A stretch of DNA of 64,000 nt from Acanthochlamys bracteata (Eukaryota; Streptophyta; Magnoliopsida; Pandanales; Velloziaceae), in assembly GCA_019914995.1 (NCBI GenBank), contig CM034133.1, positions 7,334,495-7,398,494 on the forward strand. Reading direction: 5' to 3'. Positions 47,302-59,538 of this stretch are shown piece by piece (position 1 is the stretch's first letter; every line of letters starts with the position of its first letter). The position numbers were made by a program, and so were the translations under genes. The notes under the pieces are model-generated. The model was not told where the DNA came from. It worked only from the letters and a program-made list of their open reading frames with translations, and did no database searches.

Positions 47302-48829
47302 CTACTCATGGATGATATGCTGCCATAATCTTTGGTACTACATGAAGCGCCTAGTTAACCTGTCTAATGAATCTGCTAGCTAGTAATATTTTGATACTTT
47401 TTTACATTTTTATATTAGATATTACATCAGTTTACAGTTATATTCTCAATAGCTACTCCTCCTCTTGCAGAAGATTATTGAACAGAATTATTTGTTACTC
47501 GAATAGTTCGCATTTCTGGTCTAAAATTAGCCGTTCTTCTTTGCAAGACGGATTCTTTATGGAAAACTGCTTTATCAGAACCATTATACTTTCTTTTCTG
47601 AAGTTAAACAATACAATACATATCACCTTCAGGACCTGATCAATGTACAGGGGCAGTTTACATAGTTAGCTGAAAGTACTCAAGGGTGTTTAGAATTAGA
47701 ATGATTTTGAAAAATATTTTTTGATGACGAAAAGTATTTTTATTTTATTTTAGTAAACAAATTTTTTATTTGAAAAGATAATAATAAATAATAATTAATT
47801 TTTTATATCTTTTTTTATATTTTAAATTTTAAATAAATTTTATAAAATATTATAAAAAATTTATTAGAAAATACAAAATAAAAAGTTAAAAGAGTTTTGA
47901 AGAACGCACTGCCAAGCGCGTAGTACTCGGTAGTTGCAAAATAAACCCTGTTTGCCACCAAGTCATAGAGAGCTCTGAAGTTGTTCTGTGTACCTTGTTC
48001 CCAAACAGAGCAACGCTCTTTGGGCGACTAATCCATTGTAGACGACGAAAGCGTTGGATGGAAGCGAAACGAATTCACGTTTCCTGCAAGCCTACGTAAT
48101 GCTCGGGAAACCATCTAGGAACTTAGCGTTGTAGTAGTTGTTGGAGTGAGTAATCATTTCCATGGCGTCGTTGTCGTAAAGAAAACAATGGCGATCAGAT
48201 CTGACTACAACCGACCTAAGCATCCATCTGATTGATCGGATTTGAGATTTAAAACAAAAAGGGAAAGAGAAATTTTTCGCCGCATGCTGCCGTCGCTTCC
48301 GATGATCTTCTACGTAGAGACATCGTCCGATTCTTTGTAGCCGCCTACTTTTGTCGCCGCTTCCCTGCTGTGGCTGCCTGTTGCCGCCGTCGCCGACTAC
48401 CGAATAGCTAGTCATCTTCAACTCACCAAACCCCATCAATCTGCTGCCACTTTGCTGTTGATCGTCTCGATCATTACAGTTCTTTACTGCTGCCATCGCA
48501 GAACCACCCAGATCCGCCCGTTGTTAGCGTCGACGATTTGCATTCGATCCTGCTCAACTCGGCCTGACTCAGCTGATCCAGGCCCATGCACCTACCCGAA
48601 CCTAGTCGTCACCATCCCAATCCATACCAACTCAGATCGAGTCGAACCAGTGTCAGCCGATTGGAGCTGAACGAACTGAACTAACTTTTTCAGATCGAAA
48701 CAGATTGGGCCGAATCATTTTCGGATTCAGACCGATCCTTACGAACCAATCCAATTAAAATGGATGCCAGCCTGTTTTTCTCGATTCAGATCATTTTCGC
48801 TAATCTAAATTGACTAATGAAGTCTTGAT
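47302..48829. other. Spacer with one MITE-like repeat
   Basis: Apart from the repeat at 47684-47919, no gene is supported. A 134-codon minus-strand frame at 48092-48496 has no recognisable domain. 48,470-48,800 is GC-richer and looks repetitive. Confidence 0.35.
47684..47919. mobile_element. MITE-like AT-rich element
   Basis: It begins GGGTGTTTAGAATT and ends, reverse-complemented, with GCGCTTGGCAGTGCGTT. It is AT-rich inside, with AAAATATTTTT-type inverted runs. It matches the internal style of 56830-57012 and 33763-34013; its ends are diverged, so the limits are approximate. Confidence 0.4.
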
Positions 48830-51460
48830 TTGACATATTTTCAGACTTGAAATATGGATGTATGTATTCATTATAGTAAGTTTGGCCATGATGGAGATTG
48901 GCACATCGAATTAATTGGATATCTTAATTGGTTAAGGAGCTGAAGAAAAAAAGAAACCAATTTAAAGAAGCATTAGTTATTCCAAATTTCTCAATTTCAG
49001 ATAAGCAAAGTTGTTCCTCTAATTACTTCAGTTCTAAAGAAAATACAAAATGAATTCTAAATTCTGAAGCCATAGACTATACGATATTTGATCCGAAATT
49101 TTTTCGAATATCAACACTCTAGTTAATTATAATGTGACATATATCAACAAAGACAACTATCTAGTGATAAGTACTAAATAGTATGTAGACATCATTTTTT
49201 ATCACTAAAGAATTGTGTTCGCTTCATTTATTGGACAAATTTAACAATGAAATAATTGCATTATTCTAGTGTAGTCATATTATTATTTATTTTAGAATAT
49301 CTAGATACATAAGATTATTAAATATGGTATTAAGAAAATGTGAGGTGTGACTATATTAATTAAATGATGTCACTTCTGTAAGAGCTCATAATCTTCTTCG
49401 AATTGAGACTAATAAGAAGAATAAAGTTTGGCAGGAACATCGACAACTAGGTTATATTTTTCTTTGCCTATTTAGGCCAATATTGCTATCTAGTGTCTGA
49501 GTTTAAATGGAAGCTTATATTTTTGGAGAAGAATATGTTAACACATCAAATACATATTATTTTTAACAAAATATATTATTAATGAAAATACATGTCATAA
49601 ATACCCCAATAGAACGGGTAGAAAGAAAGTCGACATATTTTGGAGACTCCTCGTGATTTTTATTTGGGGCCCATGTTTTAAAATATTATTAGATAAAAAT
49701 TTTTCATTTACAATATGTGAGTATTGCATGCTATCTAAGATTCTGAATTTAGAATTTATCTTAAAGTCTTATCTGTATTTATCACTATATCGTCTAATCT
49801 CTCATTTTCGCTTCAAAATTTATAGATCTATTACATTGGTACATATGTAAAAAATTGACTGGATAAATTGGATCAATGTGTTTTGAGGTGCATATTTTTT
49901 AGTTGTGATCATCATTAGAAAAGTTATTGATTCTTGTTCTTCGTCACGTTATGCTTTTGTTATAATAGATGTGACATTTATTGAATTGAAAATGTATTTT
50001 GTAAAAGTTGTATCCCATTCAGATACAGAGAAAGATAATTATTGAAGATCTATATTGGCTTACTCGTAAACTTAGGTACAAATTTAATACATACTACAGA
50101 TAGTTAGATCTAATGTGAGAGTTATGCACTTCAGAAGGAGTTTGAAAATATTGAACTTATGCCTAAAAAGTAAAAAGTTGAAAGAGCTGATGATGCGAAA
50201 GAAGTTACTCTTTTCTCATCCTATAGTATCTTTTCAAATTTCTAAGGTATTTTAAAGGTAAATTCTAATATTGAAAATAATTTTGGATAACTCTAACTTG
50301 GTGAACATGAGGTACCAATTGTCATCTAGAGAAATCGTGAAAAATATTTCAATAGAGTCTGTCCACGTCATACAGAGTATTTCTTAATTAGGTGGTAGCT
50401 ATATCTTTTTGTGTTAGTACTAAAAAAGTCTTATCCAATCCTAAATAGACTAGATTCTGAATGAAAAATGGAAATTTTTATAAGAATTCAACTTGAGAGG
50501 TAGTACCACTACTAGATAAAAAAAAAGTAGCAAGTTATAAATGAGTGTGTACAATCAAATATAAAGTATATAGAACAAACCAAAGATATAAAAAAAGTTA
50601 GTAGCTAAGGGATACTAATATAGTAATTGTAAAAATTAATACCATTACTGATTATAATATTTAACATCAAATGTTGATTGTTTTTACAATAAAGAAAGGT
50701 ATTTCTTTATGAAGAATTAGAAATATATATAGATCTTCTGCTGAAACTGAAAGCATAAAAATGATACATATAGTTTGTGAACTTTTATGATTGAATATTA
50801 TTGATCGAATTTTGCTTATTTCAATTCTACGAAATTTTTATGTGATGAAATAAGATTGTAATAAATATTGCTCATAATCTAGAGCAACATGATTGTACGT
50901 AACATGTTGAGGTAGATCAATACCTTATTATATAAAAATTAGAGGCGAGATTGATTAACTTATCATGTATGAGTTCAAAAGCATAACTAATAGAATATTG
51001 ACGAAGGGAGAGTTGGACATCCATGATAACTTTACACCAATTTGAGTGGGAGTTTTAGCGTGAGTTAACATGTAATTAAGTAGTTTAGTTATATTAGAAT
51101 TATTTTTCTTATTTTAGAACTTTCGTGTGAGAACGTCATATTTTGCGTGAGAATATTTGACTAAATACGATCGAATACTTTTCATTAGCAAGAACGAGAG
51201 TTTCTTACCATGTTTGTTTAGTATGCCTCCACTTATAAGAGTTATAGTAGCTCTGTATTACCTATAGCATTGTTGACGCTCAACACAATAGTAAAAGTTT
51301 TCTCCCTAAAAAGAAAAAGATAGTATGAGAATATCCCTCCCAGGACTAATGAAAAAGATGTGCAATAAGAGAATAAGGATTGAGTCCAAACCTTATGACG
51401 CTTGTAACCTATAATCGCTGAGTAATGTTGAGTGTAATTTGTAAACAAATACTCTTAACA
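48830..51460 (+). mobile_element. Decayed Ty1/copia retrotransposon (plus strand)
   Basis: Recognisable in order on the plus strand: a degenerate gag zinc knuckle followed by ELIGYLNW near 48,860-48,950; a pre-integrase remnant (LGY) near 49,430; a WGP-type integrase remnant near 49,660; the DVTFIE block near 49,970; and the RNase H end (INIAHNLEQHD, HVEVDQ) near 50,850-50,930. A T-P-I-stop-like ending and purine stretch at 51,030-51,050 follow, then a probable 3' LTR (about 51,059-51,460). Most of RT is gone and stops are frequent. The order and words parallel the element at 58.6-64.0 kb. Confidence 0.65.
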
Positions 51461-52464
51461 GTTGCATGCAACTTATTCTCAATATTATTTTCTAGTTGTG
51501 TATTCTTTTGATGTTTTTTATGCAATCTTTCAAAATAAAATTTCAAATTTGATTAATTCATTTTCGAAAAGTTTCATGTTATTATTGTGATGCTTAAGGT
51601 ATGTTTATCTTGAAGTAAATTTATTTTTTTTAAAAGTGACTTTATAAAATTAAATTAAAATTTGAAAATATTTCATAAAAAATAATTTTTTATATGAATT
51701 TTGTATTAATAGTAAGTTTTAAAAATAATTTTTGAAATTTTTTAATAAAAATAATTTATTTAAAATTTTTTTATTTATTTATATTAAAATAAATTTGAAA
51801 AAATAAAATTTAAGTGGCAATAAACACGCCTTTACTTTTCAATCGTACCTCCTTCTCATCGTCTTTTAACTTCTATCAATGAAAAAGTTTCTTAAGTTGC
51901 AATGAAACCTAAATAAGGTTAATTGAGAACAATAGAATGCAAACCAAACAATATTTTTCACTTATAATTCTATCATCCATTAATTTTCACGACACTCGTC
52001 ATAAATATTCTTAAGGGCATCCTTGTTTCAACTTGACTTTTTCACTTTAAAAAGCTACTTTGAAATAAGCTAAAATAAACTTTTATATACTTTTATAAAT
52101 TTATGTTTTAATAACTAATTTTATATAGACGTGCTTTTTATAAATTAATTTTCGCACCTTCACTCCATCTCCGAACTTGAACCCTAGAATTCTCCATTTT
52201 AATTCAGAATCTTAAAAAAAGTTATATTTTTTATGTTAGCAGTGATAATAACATGATTTTATCCAAATCAAATCTAAAAAAAAGAATTGTTATTATCTTT
52301 TAACTCAGAAAACCTTATCATAATATCCTTTGTCCTCATCTTCTAACAATCACACAAGAAGATCTGCGCAATCAATCGATTCGCTTGCCGCCTCTCTTCC
52401 CAAACTTAAATTTCAACTTTCACCCACTTCCATTCCATAAACATAATTTATCACTATTCCCAAA
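51461..52464. other. Upstream region of DVR with one MITE
   Basis: No gene. A Tourist-like element lies at 51598-51830. The DVR promoter and leader should lie in the last 300 bases; no convincing TATA box was identified. Confidence 0.45.
51598..51830. mobile_element. Tourist-like MITE upstream of DVR
   Basis: The left end GGTATGTTTATC and the reverse-complemented right end GGCGTGTTTATT are inverted repeats; TAA precedes and TTTA follows. 233 bp and AT-rich. It is similar in ends and size to 14532-14780. Confidence 0.55.
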
Positions 52465-53715
52465 ATGCCTTCACTTTCCTTTCTCTCCTCTTCCATTGCT
52501 TCCCATCCTACCCCTCTCTTCTTCCTCCGTCCAACCACAAAAACACTCTCTCCGTTCTCTCTCCCCAACCAGCTTCTCAAACCGAGATTTGGAAACCCTA
52601 ATCGAATTATAGCTACTTCTTCAACCGTTTTAACTACCTCAACTTTTGCTGCTGACGAAAAATCAACAGCTGATCAGTCTTTCAGATCGAAATCTCCCAA
52701 AGATGTTAGTGTTCTTGTGACCGGATCGACCGGCTACATCGGTAAGTTTGTCGTGAGAGAGCTGTGCAAGCGTGGGTTTAATGTCACGGCTATCGCCCGT
52801 GAACGCAGTGGGATTCGTAGCCGTGACGGCCGTGACGAAACGCTTCGTCAATTGTCGCCAGCTTCCATTTGTTTCTCTGACGTTACTGATTGTTCTCTGC
52901 TTGAGTCCTCGCTTGAGGGCCGTGATTTTGATGTTGTTGTTTGTTGTCTTGCGAGCCGTTCTGGCGGTGTTAAGGATTCCTGGAAGATTGACTATGAAGC
53001 TACCCGAAATAGCTTAGATGCTGGACAGCGCCGCGGGGCTAAACATTTCGTTCTTTTGTCTGCGATTTGTGTTCAGAAGCCGTTGCTTGAGTTTCAGAAA
53101 GCGAAGCTTAAATTTGAAGCTGAGCTTGTAGCAGAGGCTGAGAAGGATCCTGAATTTAGTTACAGCATTGTTCGGCCTACGGCATTCTTTAAGAGTCTTG
53201 GTGGGCAGGTTGAGATAGTGAAGGATGGGAAGCCATATGTGATGTTTGGTGACGGAAAATTGTGTGCTTGTAAGCCAATAAGTGAGCAGGATTTGGCTTC
53301 GTTTATTGCTGATTGTGTGATGGAAGAGGATAAGGTTAATAAGATTTTGCCTATTGGTGGGCCTGGGAAGGCATTGACCCCGTTGGAGCAAGGGGAAATG
53401 TTGTTTAGATTGTTGGGAAAGGAGCCCAAGTTTTTAAAGGTGCCTATCGAAATCATGGATTTTGCCATTGGAGTTCTGGACTTTTTGGTGAAAGTTTTTC
53501 CGGCTTTGGAGGATGCAGCGGAGTTTGGGAAGATTGGGAGGTACTATGCAGCGGAAAGTATGCTTGTTCTGGACCCTGAGACCGGGAACTATAATGCTGA
53601 TGAAACACCGAGTTATGGAAAAGATACATTGGAGGATTTCTTTGAGAGGGTGATAAGAGAAGGGATGACAGGGCAGGAATTGGGGGAGCAAAACTTTTTT
53701 AACAGTGCACAGTGA
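52465..53715 (+). CDS. DVR: Divinyl chlorophyllide a 8-vinyl-reductase, chloroplast
   Basis: One uninterrupted frame of 416 codons, as in known single-exon plant DVR genes. Residues 1 to about 60 are Ser/Thr/Pro-rich and poor in acidic residues, a chloroplast transit peptide. An NADPH-binding Rossmann fold follows, with the glycine motif [13 protein letters not shown] (GSTGYIG at 87-93). Later NmrA/SDR-like blocks are [53 protein letters not shown] and [12 protein letters not shown]. The enzyme reduces the 8-vinyl group of divinyl chlorophyllide a (or protochlorophyllide) to ethyl with NADPH, the step that gives monovinyl chlorophyll. The start at 52465 is the first ATG in frame and gives a normal transit peptide. 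Length matches the roughly 415-residue family size. No damage seen; loss of this gene in other plants gives pale, light-sensitive seedlings. Confidence 0.95.
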   Translation: MPSLSFLSSSIASHPTPLFFLRPTTKTLSPFSLPNQLLKPRFGNPNRIIATSSTVLTTSTFAADEKSTADQSFRSKSPKDVSVLVTGSTGYIGKFVVRELCKRGFNVTAIARERSGIRSRDGRDETLRQLSPASICFSDVTDCSLLESSLEGRDFDVVVCCLASRSGGVKDSWKIDYEATRNSLDAGQRRGAKHFVLLSAICVQKPLLEFQKAKLKFEAELVAEAEKDPEFSYSIVRPTAFFKSLGGQVEIVKDGKPYVMFGDGKLCACKPISEQDLASFIADCVMEEDKVNKILPIGGPGKALTPLEQGEMLFRLLGKEPKFLKVPIEIMDFAIGVLDFLVKVFPALEDAAEFGKIGRYYAAESMLVLDPETGNYNADETPSYGKDTLEDFFERVIREGMTGQELGEQNFFNSAQ

Positions 53716-53908
53716 ATGAGAGACAGGATTATAGAGACACGGTAATATCTACACATCTTTTTTCTTATGCAGAGTCTTCATGCTCATGAGTTACTCATTT
53801 CACTCATTTATCTAGCTCATTTGTGGAAATATTTTTGTGTACAGTAGTTGACGTAACTGTAAATACATTTACACTATTAATACAGACATACTTTCTGAAT
53901 ATCTTTAT

Positions 53909-54358
53909 GTTATTATAGGATTTTAAGTAGGATCGTAAATTCAGAATTTTAGATAAAATTGTATAAGTTTACATTCCGATAAATTTTTTATTAAAATATG
54001 TTTTAATATTTATTTAGTATAGATAATATTTATTAAAAAAATTTTGGTAACTTTAATTTTTTCTTGATACCTCTAAAAATTGAAGTAAAAATTTTATAAA
54101 AATCCTTCTAAATTTATTAGAAAATTTCTTCAGATTTTATAAAAGCCCCCTCTAAATATGTGTAATGTTATTTTATAGAAAAATCCTTTCAATTCTACAA
54201 AATACCCCTAAATTTTGAATCATAACAATTTTAACGATCTTAATGATCTTACTAGGCGATCTTACTTAAAATGCAATTTTGTGTGAAATAGGATCATTTT
54301 GTTGATGTAAAATTGTAAAATTATAGGATTTTAATATTTAAATCTGGATTTTGATAAC
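53909..54358. repeat. 0.5-kb AT-rich repeat, copy 3, just downstream of DVR
   Basis: Same orientation as 17430-17947. It shares AGGATCGTAAA near the left, TTACATTCCGATAAATT next, and GATTTTAATATTTAAATC then GGATTTTGATAAC at the right end. About 450 bp, non-coding. It starts about 190 bp after the DVR stop codon and may lie close to its 3' end. Confidence 0.6.
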
Positions 54359-54894
54359 TTTTTATGTTTTGATGAAACTGACGAAATTTTGCTAATCTTT
54401 GTTGATCTTTATAATTACTTTACTCGCTGCTAATTTCCTTGTGCAAGACATTAGTTGCTTCATTACTTCATTGAATAGCTATGACTATTTTCTCCATGAA
54501 GAAGAAGAAGAAGAAGAAAACAAACTACCTATATGGTCAAATCTAGTGTAGAAGCTAGTTTCATATTCATATAGTTTGGAGATGAGTCTTAGCCGAACCA
54601 CAGGCCTCTTTAGTCAAGAAATTTTAAGTTGCAATTTCAGAGTTCAGTTTGAAACATCTTTCACTTTGCAGCATGCATCAAATTTTTGTGTTCGTTGAAG
54701 AAGTGTTTTTACTACGATTAGCAATTCCTTTTGGCTACAACTTTTGAACAAGCAATCAAGAGTGAGAAAGGTATTCCTAAGTAATGAAAATTGTACTGGT
54801 ACTTTAGAGTTTTTCTACCTTGATTATACTGGAACCTTTAACAGTGTGTCACCGTTATGCTCGTCATGTTGTTAGTTGGGCCGCTAACAAAGTG

Positions 54895-55077
54895 TATTAT
54901 ATAGGCAGTTGAAATTTTGTAATGTAATTAGTTTCTGTTCTTTTCTTTGGTAACAGCTTCTTTTTGTAAGTACGAAGTTCATGCATATTATATAGGCAGT
55001 TGAAATTTTGTATTAAATTAGTTTCTGTTCTTTTCTTTGGTAACAGCTTCTTTTTGTAAGTACGAAGTTCATGCATA
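54895..55077. repeat. 91-bp tandem duplication
   Basis: Two adjacent copies (54895-54985 and 54986-about 55077) start TATTATATAGGCAGTTG and end GAAGTTCATGCATA. They differ only in a short AATG/TTA-like stretch, so the duplication is recent. The unit contains TTTCTTTGGTAACAGC. Nothing indicates coding. Confidence 0.85.
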
Positions 55078-58000
55078 TGTACGCTAGATTGTTTCTATAT
55101 ATTGTCATTTGGCTGAGGAGAATAACATACAACCAAATCTCTATTAGATTAGCCTGGTGGTAAACATTCAGATTGTGTTATGGTTAAATTTCATAGTGGC
55201 TGGAGTTATGTTTGATTTTATCTCCTAGAATGGAGGTATATATGCTTTAAGCATATCAACAAAATTCCTTCTCTTGTTAGTATAACTAGAATGTTAAACT
55301 CTAACAGAGATTAGTTGAAACAACTTTAAGAATCATGCTTACCATGTCCGATGATAACCAGCAGGAACAAATTGCTTGTATGTGATGCTCCTCAAGTTAA
55401 CTGCAGCTCAGGTTAACTGTGTGGTTGACAATTATTTACGTGAAGGTTGGCACCAGAGAGAATTTAGTTGTAAGAGCAAAATTTGGAGGCATAATCATGA
55501 TGGTCTGCTTGCTAGTCATCGTACGAAGCAGAGATGTTAAACCTTTTTGCAAATAAGAGGAGACGAAGTGCAGTATTGCGTTGGAGAAGTTGATGGGATA
55601 GTTTCTTGGACAATCTAGAAGAGTTTGTGGCGTATTCATGTTGGAGTTCACCATCACGCTTGTCAGACGAGATGTTATGAAGATTATTTAGCAATAAGTA
55701 TGATCGAGTAGCTAACGTCGGCGACGAAGAGTTAGAAGCTGGCTGGGCAGAAGCGAATTTATGTTCTATGCTGAGAATTCTTTGATACATTTTATGAAAC
55801 AAAACACTTACCTGAGCTAGACTGGATTTACTGGTTTATTATTAGTACAGATGCTGGTGTGATAGGGTATACTCCACATTCATTCATGGGAACGGGCTGG
55901 TGTTTGGATTGTTTGAAAGTGGACAAACACCAGCTTTCTACTTTCAAGTTAATTATTATAAAAGCTATTCGCATGGGCAGGAAGCTGGAGGTGTTAAAGA
56001 TTGTGAATGCAATTTTCAAACAGAAGGCAAAAGGTAGTCTTTACAGGAACGGTTTGGTTGGTTTTCTTCAATATTACCTAACAGTCCTATGCCTATTCAT
56101 TTCCTTCAATAGCTGATCAAGACGACAATAAAGATTCAGATTAGACAGAAATCTTTCTTATTTACTCATGACAAGGCTAGCAGTTTTATGGGTTTAACTT
56201 CAGGCCAAAGAATAAATGCTAACAGGACATGTCTTGTTTTGTTCATTACTTAACTCTACTAGAAATAACTGAATCTTCTACCACTGCCTAAAAATGTATC
56301 AGAGGCATGGGTTTGCATGAAGACTAAACAGTTGGCCGGATGGAAGGAAGTGTGATTGTGAAAATGAAGTTCTAGTTTAGGAGAAGTGTGGTAAGTTGCT
56401 AGTTTTCCTTCCTCCTTTCTATCGAACTGGTGGGGGTACTGTCACATCATCTTAGGTTTGGTTCAAATCAGCTTCGTTCCAGTTCCCAGTGAAACAATGG
56501 TAGCTGAACCAGTACTGTTATTCTAGATAACTGATAAGTCTTTATGACATACAAATTTGGTAGAGTTGCTTAATGTTGTAGCATACAGAACCTGAGTATA
56601 TATTCCTATCACAGTGCTCGAGTTCCTTGTTTCAAAGAAAAACCTTGCATTTCTAGCACACTTTGTCAAGTATTTCTTTTCTATGTTGTTCATCAAACAT
56701 TTGATGAGAATCTGAGAACCTTGAAATACTGTATCCACAAAAATAATTTGTAAGGTTTTTAAAGAAACTAAATTTAGGTAAGAATTAGTCATTGCTGCTC
56801 TCTGCTATATCTCAGAACTTTCATGTGAAGGCGTTTAGAAGTGTTTTTAAAATAAAATTTTTTAAAACGAAAAATATTTTTATTCATTTTTAAAAATGAG
56901 TATTTTAAAAAAAAAATAAATAATAAAAAAGATCTTATTAATAAGTGTATTAAAAATATATTTTGAAAATTTAAAAGCTGTTTTTTTCTAAATGTTTAGG
57001 CAAACGCTCTCTCGACGTGCCCCGAACCACTTTTAGTGTGGAACGGGTCTACATATCTCTACGATTTGTTACTGACTTCCTTAAATTGGCGAATATGGTT
57101 TCTGAGCTGATTTTGGACTAGTTATAATGTTCTAATCACCCAAATCTAATATCATTTCCTTAGATTGGCGAATATTAGTATCCAATATTTTGAGGTCCTC
57201 TCAAGTATCATATATGATTAGGGGCCATCCAACATGTCATATAGAATTGCTACAATTTTTCTTCATGTTTTCTGCTTCTACTTAGCTTGTTTAGTGAGGC
57301 TGAAAAAACGATCGTTTTTAGAAGACGTCACAATTATTAGAAGAAAATCAATCCTTCATTGGTCTTATTTAAAGCTTATTCATTTTTGACGGAACTAGGC
57401 ATCTTTATGACAACGATTCTGGAAGCAAGGTCCAAAGGCACCAGAGGTGTATCTAATTTGTCCCCACTTCCTATTCTAATCCGTAAAGCCTTTATATCTA
57501 ATTTAGGTTAGCTTTTAATCCACTCGACTCAGATTAAGCCATCGAAAGAGATTGGCAGGAAGGACCAAAATTCAGTTTTAATATATCTTTTTGTATGTTA
57601 AAAAGTATCATGCTAGTAAATTAAGAAAGGTTTGGAACATAAAAATATTTAAATGTGATAATTGGCCTTTTGTAATAAAAACAGCACAAAAAAAAAACAG
57701 TTTCTAGAAAACATCTGTTCTGTAGAACTACATTTTTAAGTCAAATTTTTGTTGAAAGAGAATTGAAATGGGAAAATTGCATAATATGCTTTATTTGCAT
57801 GAATATTTCTGAACAGCTCCATAATTTGTACTGTTATATGTTTTTTTCTGACTAGTTCCAGATATATATTCTGTCTGAAAATTGTTATGTAATTTCACAA
57901 TGACCATATCCATGCATCCGTTATTTACTGCAGAAGAACAATCAGATGAGCAGTGACGTTGTGACTTGTTTCACTCAAACAGTGTTTAGTTACCAGATTT

Positions 58001-58641
58001 GTAATTCACCTACCAATTCTTTGATGATAAGAGTACTCCACTGGGGTTTGTATATACATCATGCGCTTCTCTCCATTTGAGTAAATACCTACTAATTTTT
58101 CTGAGTTCTCTCTGTGTGCTTGAGTTTCTTTCTTTCTTCATTTTCTTTCATTCTTTCTTTCGTTTTTTTCTTTAAATTTTTAATAGTTCAATTGTAGCTT
58201 TCGTACTTCAAAGCCGGAATTTGAAGTTTATGGACTTCAACTCCTCAAGGATGTAGCATTGAATCTCTGCAAGGCTTTTTGCCACCCATGTCTTCTCTGT
58301 CTGCAGTTGTTCATCTCTCTTTTACTTGCTTGAGTAGTATCCTAATCTTCAATTGTATTTTTCAAGCATGAAATCAGAACCCTAGTTTTGTAAGTAATTC
58401 ATTGATAGCTCTTGTTAGCCATCGGTTTTCTTGCTAGCTTTTTAGCTTCTGGTTTTTTCTGAAATTGAAACCTAGGGTTCTTGGCTTTTCTGTCGCCAAT
58501 ATTTCTGTATGCATGGTTTATGAAGCAGGATTCACTGAATTTTGAAGTACATGAAGGATGTATAACATCAAAACTTTAAAAACAAGTAGGACAGCTTCTT
58601 CGGCTTCTGCTTATAAGTACGTTTGATATAGGGTTTGTTTA
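55078..58641. other. Spacer with weak leader-like sequence near its end
   Basis: No gene is supported; frames around 55,440-56,120 lack domains. One MITE-like element is at 56830-57012. From about 58,080 to 58,560 the sequence is rich in pyrimidine runs and contains AACCCTAG at 58,379, and looks like a gene's leader and first intron, but no coding exon follows before the copia element. Confidence 0.35.
56830..57012. mobile_element. MITE-like AT-rich element
   Basis: It starts GGCGTTTAGAAGTG and ends, reverse-complemented, GAGCGTTTGCCTAAACATT. It has AT-rich inverted runs inside. Limits are approximate. Confidence 0.45.
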
Positions 58642-58646
58642 TCTAT
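58642..58646. repeat. Target-site duplication TCTAT, low-coordinate side
   Basis: TCTAT abuts the LTR at 58647 and recurs exactly at 63980-63984. Confidence 0.8.
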
Positions 58647-58749
58647 TGTCAAAATACATGTATTATTTCATCATCTCTAATACGAATACATGTCCATCTA
58701 TATATATTAAGTACATAGGATATTATTGTAACTTCAACTCACACCAACA
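58647..58749 (-). repeat. 3' LTR of the Ty1/copia element (103 bp)
   Basis: It reads TGTCAAAATACATG...CACCAACA on the plus strand. On the minus strand it follows a polypurine tract (CTTGAGGGGGAG), so it is the 3' LTR. Confidence 0.85.
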
Positions 58750-58760
58750 CTCCCCCTCAA
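58750..58760 (-). other. Polypurine tract of the Ty1/copia element
   Basis: The minus strand reads TTGAGGGGGAG immediately before the 3' LTR. Confidence 0.75.
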
Positions 58761-59518
58761 GTTGGTGTATAGATGTCTCTAATATCCAACTTGTCAAGTG
58801 AGTTGTAAAATATTTTACTAGAAACAGCTTTCGTGAGAATATTTGCCAACTGATCTTCAGATTTCACGAACGGAAACTGAACTGTCTTGTCATCGAGCTT
58901 CTGTTTGATGAAATGACGATCCACTTCAACATGTTTTGTTCGATCATGTTGAACTAGATTGTGAGCAATGTTAATAGCTGCCTTGTTATCACAAAATAAA
59001 TTCATCGCAGATATCGGTGTATAATCGATCTCTGTAAGTAGCTTCTTTAACCAAAGAAGTTTACATAAACCCTTACTCATACCTCTAAACTCGGCTTCTG
59101 CATTTGACAATGCCATTACCTTTTGTTTCTTACTCCTCCAAGTAACCAAGTTGCCACCTACAAAAGTAAAGTACCCCGATGTAGATCTTCTATCAGAAAT
59201 ACTTCCTGCTCAGTCAGCATCAGTATATTCTTTAATATCGATACGGTTATTTTTAGAAAACATAATTCCTCTCTCTAGAGCGGATTTTAAATATCGAAGA
59301 ATTCTAAATATTGCATTCATGTGATCTTCACTAGGACAGTGCATGAACTGACTTACCACACTCACAGCATAAGCAATATTTGGTCTCGTGTGGGATAAGT
59401 AAATTAATTTTCCAACGATCTTTTGGTATCTCTCCTTATTAGTAGGTACATAATCAGAATGTTCTCCCAAACCGTGATTCTGAATAATTGGAGTATCTGC
59501 TGGTTTACGATCAAGCAT
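58757..59518 (-). pseudogene. RNase H and RT end of the copia element
   Basis: Two adjoining frames carry the copia C-terminal hallmarks: RPNIAYAVSVVSQFMHCPS, ILRYLKSALERGI and YTDAD; then SKKQKVMALSNAEAEFRGM, LFCDNKAAINIAHN, HDRTKHVEVDRHFI and QLANILTKA. A stop (TGA) right after YTDAD separates them. The RNase H acidic residues in the D-A-D, A-E-A-E and C-D-N-K-A motifs are present. The frame ends at 58757, inside the polypurine region. Confidence 0.82.
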
Positions 59519-59538
59519 TCCTGTCTCAGATAGTAGAT

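Noticed and set aside
48092-48496. 134-codon minus-strand frame starting MAAVKNC
   Set aside because: No domain, no homology recognised, low-complexity composition, and it lies in a repeat-like stretch without splice or promoter signals.
55859-56116. 85-codon plus-strand frame
   Set aside because: No domain, no flanking splice or promoter signals; length is within chance for this base composition.
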